This document shows positions 51,607 to 53,229 of a DNA stretch of 53,229 bases, piece after piece (the stretch's first letter is position 1; each line of letters begins with the position of its first letter). This stretch comes from JAWLCQ01 sp041687095 (GTDB lineage: Bacteria > Planctomycetota > Phycisphaerae > SM23-33), in assembly GCA_041687095.1 (NCBI GenBank), contig JAWLCQ010000011.1:1-53229 (forward strand), read 5' to 3'. A program made the position numbers and the translations under genes. The notes below the pieces were generated by a model. The model was given only the letters and a program-made list of their open reading frames with translations, searched no databases and had not been told where the DNA came from.

Positions 51607-51720
51607 CGGGTGCCACGGCTGCGCTGTTTGCAGCCGTGCGGGTCCCCCGTTGACAGAGGACACGGGCTCCGTGAGACGTGGTTGCTGCGCTGCGCTCCGC
51701 AGACCACGGCACCCGCGCTG
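51607..51720. repeat. CACGGCTG palindrome joined to GTGGTTGCTGCGCTGC palindrome
   Basis: GGGTGCCACGGCTGCGCTG then TTTGCAGCCGTGCGGGTCC, followed by GTGGTTGCTGCGCTGCGCTC and CGCAGACCACGGCACCC at 51679-51715. The second part also occurs at 48851-48889. It lies between convergent genes. Confidence 0.75.
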
Positions 51721-51743
51721 CGCTCCGCAGAGCGCGGCACCCG

Positions 51744-52658
51744 CTACAGAAAGAACACTCCCTTCTCCAGCCACAGGGCGATGGCGGTGATGGAGGCCCC
51801 GGCAAGAGCCCAGCCGATCACTGCCGCAGCAACGAGTCCGCTCCGGCCCACCGGGCGGGGCACCCGCGGGTGCAGCAGCAGGAGCAGGGCAGCCGAGGCA
51901 AGGTGCAGCAGCAGACCCACGACGTTCGGCAGCACCCCCACGCCGGGAACAAGGACGTCCCAATCAAACACGAACCACGCCGCCCCCGGGATTGCGCCCA
52001 ACGGGATAAGCAGCAGGGCCCGCGTGCGGGCCGCGAGGCGCCCCCCGGCGGTCACCCAGCTTTCGAGCAGGGCGAACAGCAGCAGCGTGAACGTCACGAC
52101 CGAGCCCACCATCGCTATTCCCCCCACGACCATCAGGCCAACCCGCAGCGACGCACTGCCCGTGAGCAGGAGGACCCTGCCGATGTCGCCCGGGGGCACG
52201 GGCTGCCACGCGTTCCAGAACATGTATGCGGGCCCCTCAGCCAGGAGGCCAAAGGACAGGATCAACAGGGGCAGGGCAATCCCGGGCCGGCGGCGGGCGA
52301 GCCACGTCAGCAGCAGCATCGCGAGCCCCAGTGTCGTTGTGGCCGTGACCCCGCCCATGAGAACCACCAGTGCCCGCCAACCCCCCGCCTCCCCGGGCGT
52401 GGGCACAATGGCGTAGCCCATCCCATCGAACCCAATCTGGAATCCGAGGAACCGCCCCCCCACGGCGAGCGCGACCAGCCCGTGCCCGACGACCTCGTGC
52501 ACGGCGACCGGAAGAAGGATGGCGAGGTATCCATACGGAATCAAGGCGAACATGGCCGCACCAACAGCCCGCCCGATCCGCAGAGGCGGAGCGGATTCCC
52601 CATGCCCTGCACCGCCAGGACTCAGCCCAGACACCACCCGATTATCCGTCACACCCAT
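51744..52658 (-). CDS. Membrane protein with HEVVGH motif (M50-like)
   Basis: The product is 304 aa with about seven transmembrane segments. HEVVGHGLVALAVGG (H54, E55, H59) lies in the first membrane region and resembles the metal site of site-2 proteases. The motif has one residue more than the classical HExxH, so activity is uncertain. The usual second motif (NxxPxxxLD) is not obvious; WDVLVPGVGVLPNVVGLLLH might substitute. It may be a membrane-embedded metalloprotease or a non-catalytic relative. It converges on arsM. Confidence 0.7.
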   Translation of the reverse strand: MGVTDNRVVSGLSPGGAGHGESAPPLRIGRAVGAAMFALIPYGYLAILLPVAVHEVVGHGLVALAVGGRFLGFQIGFDGMGYAIVPTPGEAGGWRALVVLMGGVTATTTLGLAMLLLTWLARRRPGIALPLLILSFGLLAEGPAYMFWNAWQPVPPGDIGRVLLLTGSASLRVGLMVVGGIAMVGSVVTFTLLLFALLESWVTAGGRLAARTRALLLIPLGAIPGAAWFVFDWDVLVPGVGVLPNVVGLLLHLASAALLLLLHPRVPRPVGRSGLVAAAVIGWALAGASITAIALWLEKGVFFL

Positions 52659-53140
52659 GGCGGCAGAGGCTAATGGTTGATGCGGCTGCGTGCAAGCTCC
52701 GATGGAACGGGCGTTCGCGTGGGTGGTCGAGACCGCAGTTTCTCCCCAACTTCATCGGTAAGGCGACGTCGGTTCCGTTCCCAGATCACCCCCCGAACGC
52801 AGTCCGGGGGCGTTGGGAAATGTCGTTGGAACCCTTCGCGCAGTATCCTCCACGACACCCGCGCAAGACTTGACTGGAACGTGCCTGGTTCCTGGATCCC
52901 GGTTCCTGATCCCTTCCCGCCCCCGCCCCCCCGTTTCTCCGCTCTTCCGAGAAAGATGTTTACAGGTCGCAACCTCACGACCTAAGCGAACCTTCAGAAG
53001 TGTTCCACGAAATCTGATCGCCGGATTTCCTCCGAAATGCCGGTCTTTCCAAGGCATTCCAGGGATCTGCCAGTTCGCCGGTCTCAGCAAAACGTGGAAG
53101 ACTTTTGGCGATCCGCTTAGTATCAATATCGAGGAGACCG
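52659..53140. repeat. Gene-free stretch with one REP element
   Basis: A REP copy lies at 52785-52815 (core CCCCCGAACGCAGTCCGGGG). CTGGTTCCTGGATCCCGGTT words follow at about 52889-52912. Short open frames overlapping these have no support. The ribosome site GAGGAG of the next gene lies at 53131-53136. Confidence 0.6.
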
Positions 53141-53229
53141 ATGAAGACGCAAGACCTCAACCTGTTGCCCGTGGAGACGCTCGACCAGGCGGCCGAGTGC
53201 CTGAAGATCATGGCGCACCCCGTTCGCCT
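53141..53229 (+). CDS. ArsR-family regulator, N-terminal fragment
   Basis: The ATG follows GAGGAGACCG. The 29 visible residues include TLDQAAECLKIMAHPVR, the typical first helix and KxxAHPxR start of ArsR/SmtB-type regulators. The gene runs off the window, so the effector cannot be named. Confidence 0.75.
   Translation, partial: MKTQDLNLLPVETLDQAAECLKIMAHPVR

Overview
This is a very GC-rich bacterial chromosome segment with strongly G/C-ending codons in most genes. The gene content suggests a Planctomycetota member, possibly Phycisphaerae: a PEP-CTERM protein, a Cys-type sulfatase, GH130 and GH36 enzymes, a sorbosone-dehydrogenase-like lipoprotein, a large VWA membrane protein, and a sigma/anti-sigma pair fused to a DUF4139-like region. 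Intergenic DNA is crowded with short-period repeats arranged as hairpins. The lineage is inferred from family content only; there is no rRNA or tRNA here.

Layout. 0-7 kb: HPr-like protein, PAS/ATPase protein, sugar-dehydrogenase lipoprotein and GH130 enzyme, separated by repeat-filled gaps. 7-12 kb: an accessory block with less extreme codon bias, containing a tail-anchored small protein, a C5-cytosine methyltransferase translationally coupled to an unrecognised protein (probable restriction enzyme), and a 56-aa ORF coupled to a spore-photoproduct-lyase-like radical SAM protein behind a strong promoter carrying a direct-repeat operator. 12-15.3 kb: methyltransferase, PEP-CTERM protein behind a near-consensus sigma-54 promoter, and a 1.4-kb array of interspersed repeats. 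15.3-23.4 kb: SGNH hydrolase, orphan VapB antitoxin, sulfatase, small Cys protein, VWA protein, trpD, rhodanese. 23.6-29.4 kb: pyruvate dehydrogenase genes lpd-aceE-aceF. 29.6-41.2 kb: GH36 alpha-galactosidase, DUF4139/anti-sigma protein with its ECF sigma factor, small proteins, lipoprotein hydrolase, SNF2 helicase. 41.5-47 kb: GltS-type symporter, YkgJ-type protein, mutS. 48.2-51.5 kb: arsenic operon arsR-arsC-acr3-arsM with a visible promoter and operator. 51.7-53.2 kb: HExxGH membrane protein and the start of a second ArsR-family gene.

The most notable non-gene structures are (i) two copies of a 217-bp palindromic element with 16-bp GTAA-type terminal inverted repeats and 8-bp target duplications, which looks like an IS66-family MITE, each copy lying inside another hairpin; (ii) a set of intergenic hairpins whose arms are tandem arrays of 7-10-bp words, using different words but the same architecture; (iii) an array of about 14 interspersed TTTGTT(C/T)TGC-type repeats at 14.2-15.0 kb; and (iv) two copies of a palindromic repeat inserted in frame inside the DUF4139-like gene.

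Functional links: PDH E1, E2 and E3 supply acetyl-CoA. The ars genes sense, reduce, export and methylate arsenic. The ECF sigma factor and the anti-sigma protein overlap by 4 nt and probably form one regulatory unit. All assignments are from reading the sequence; no database search was run.
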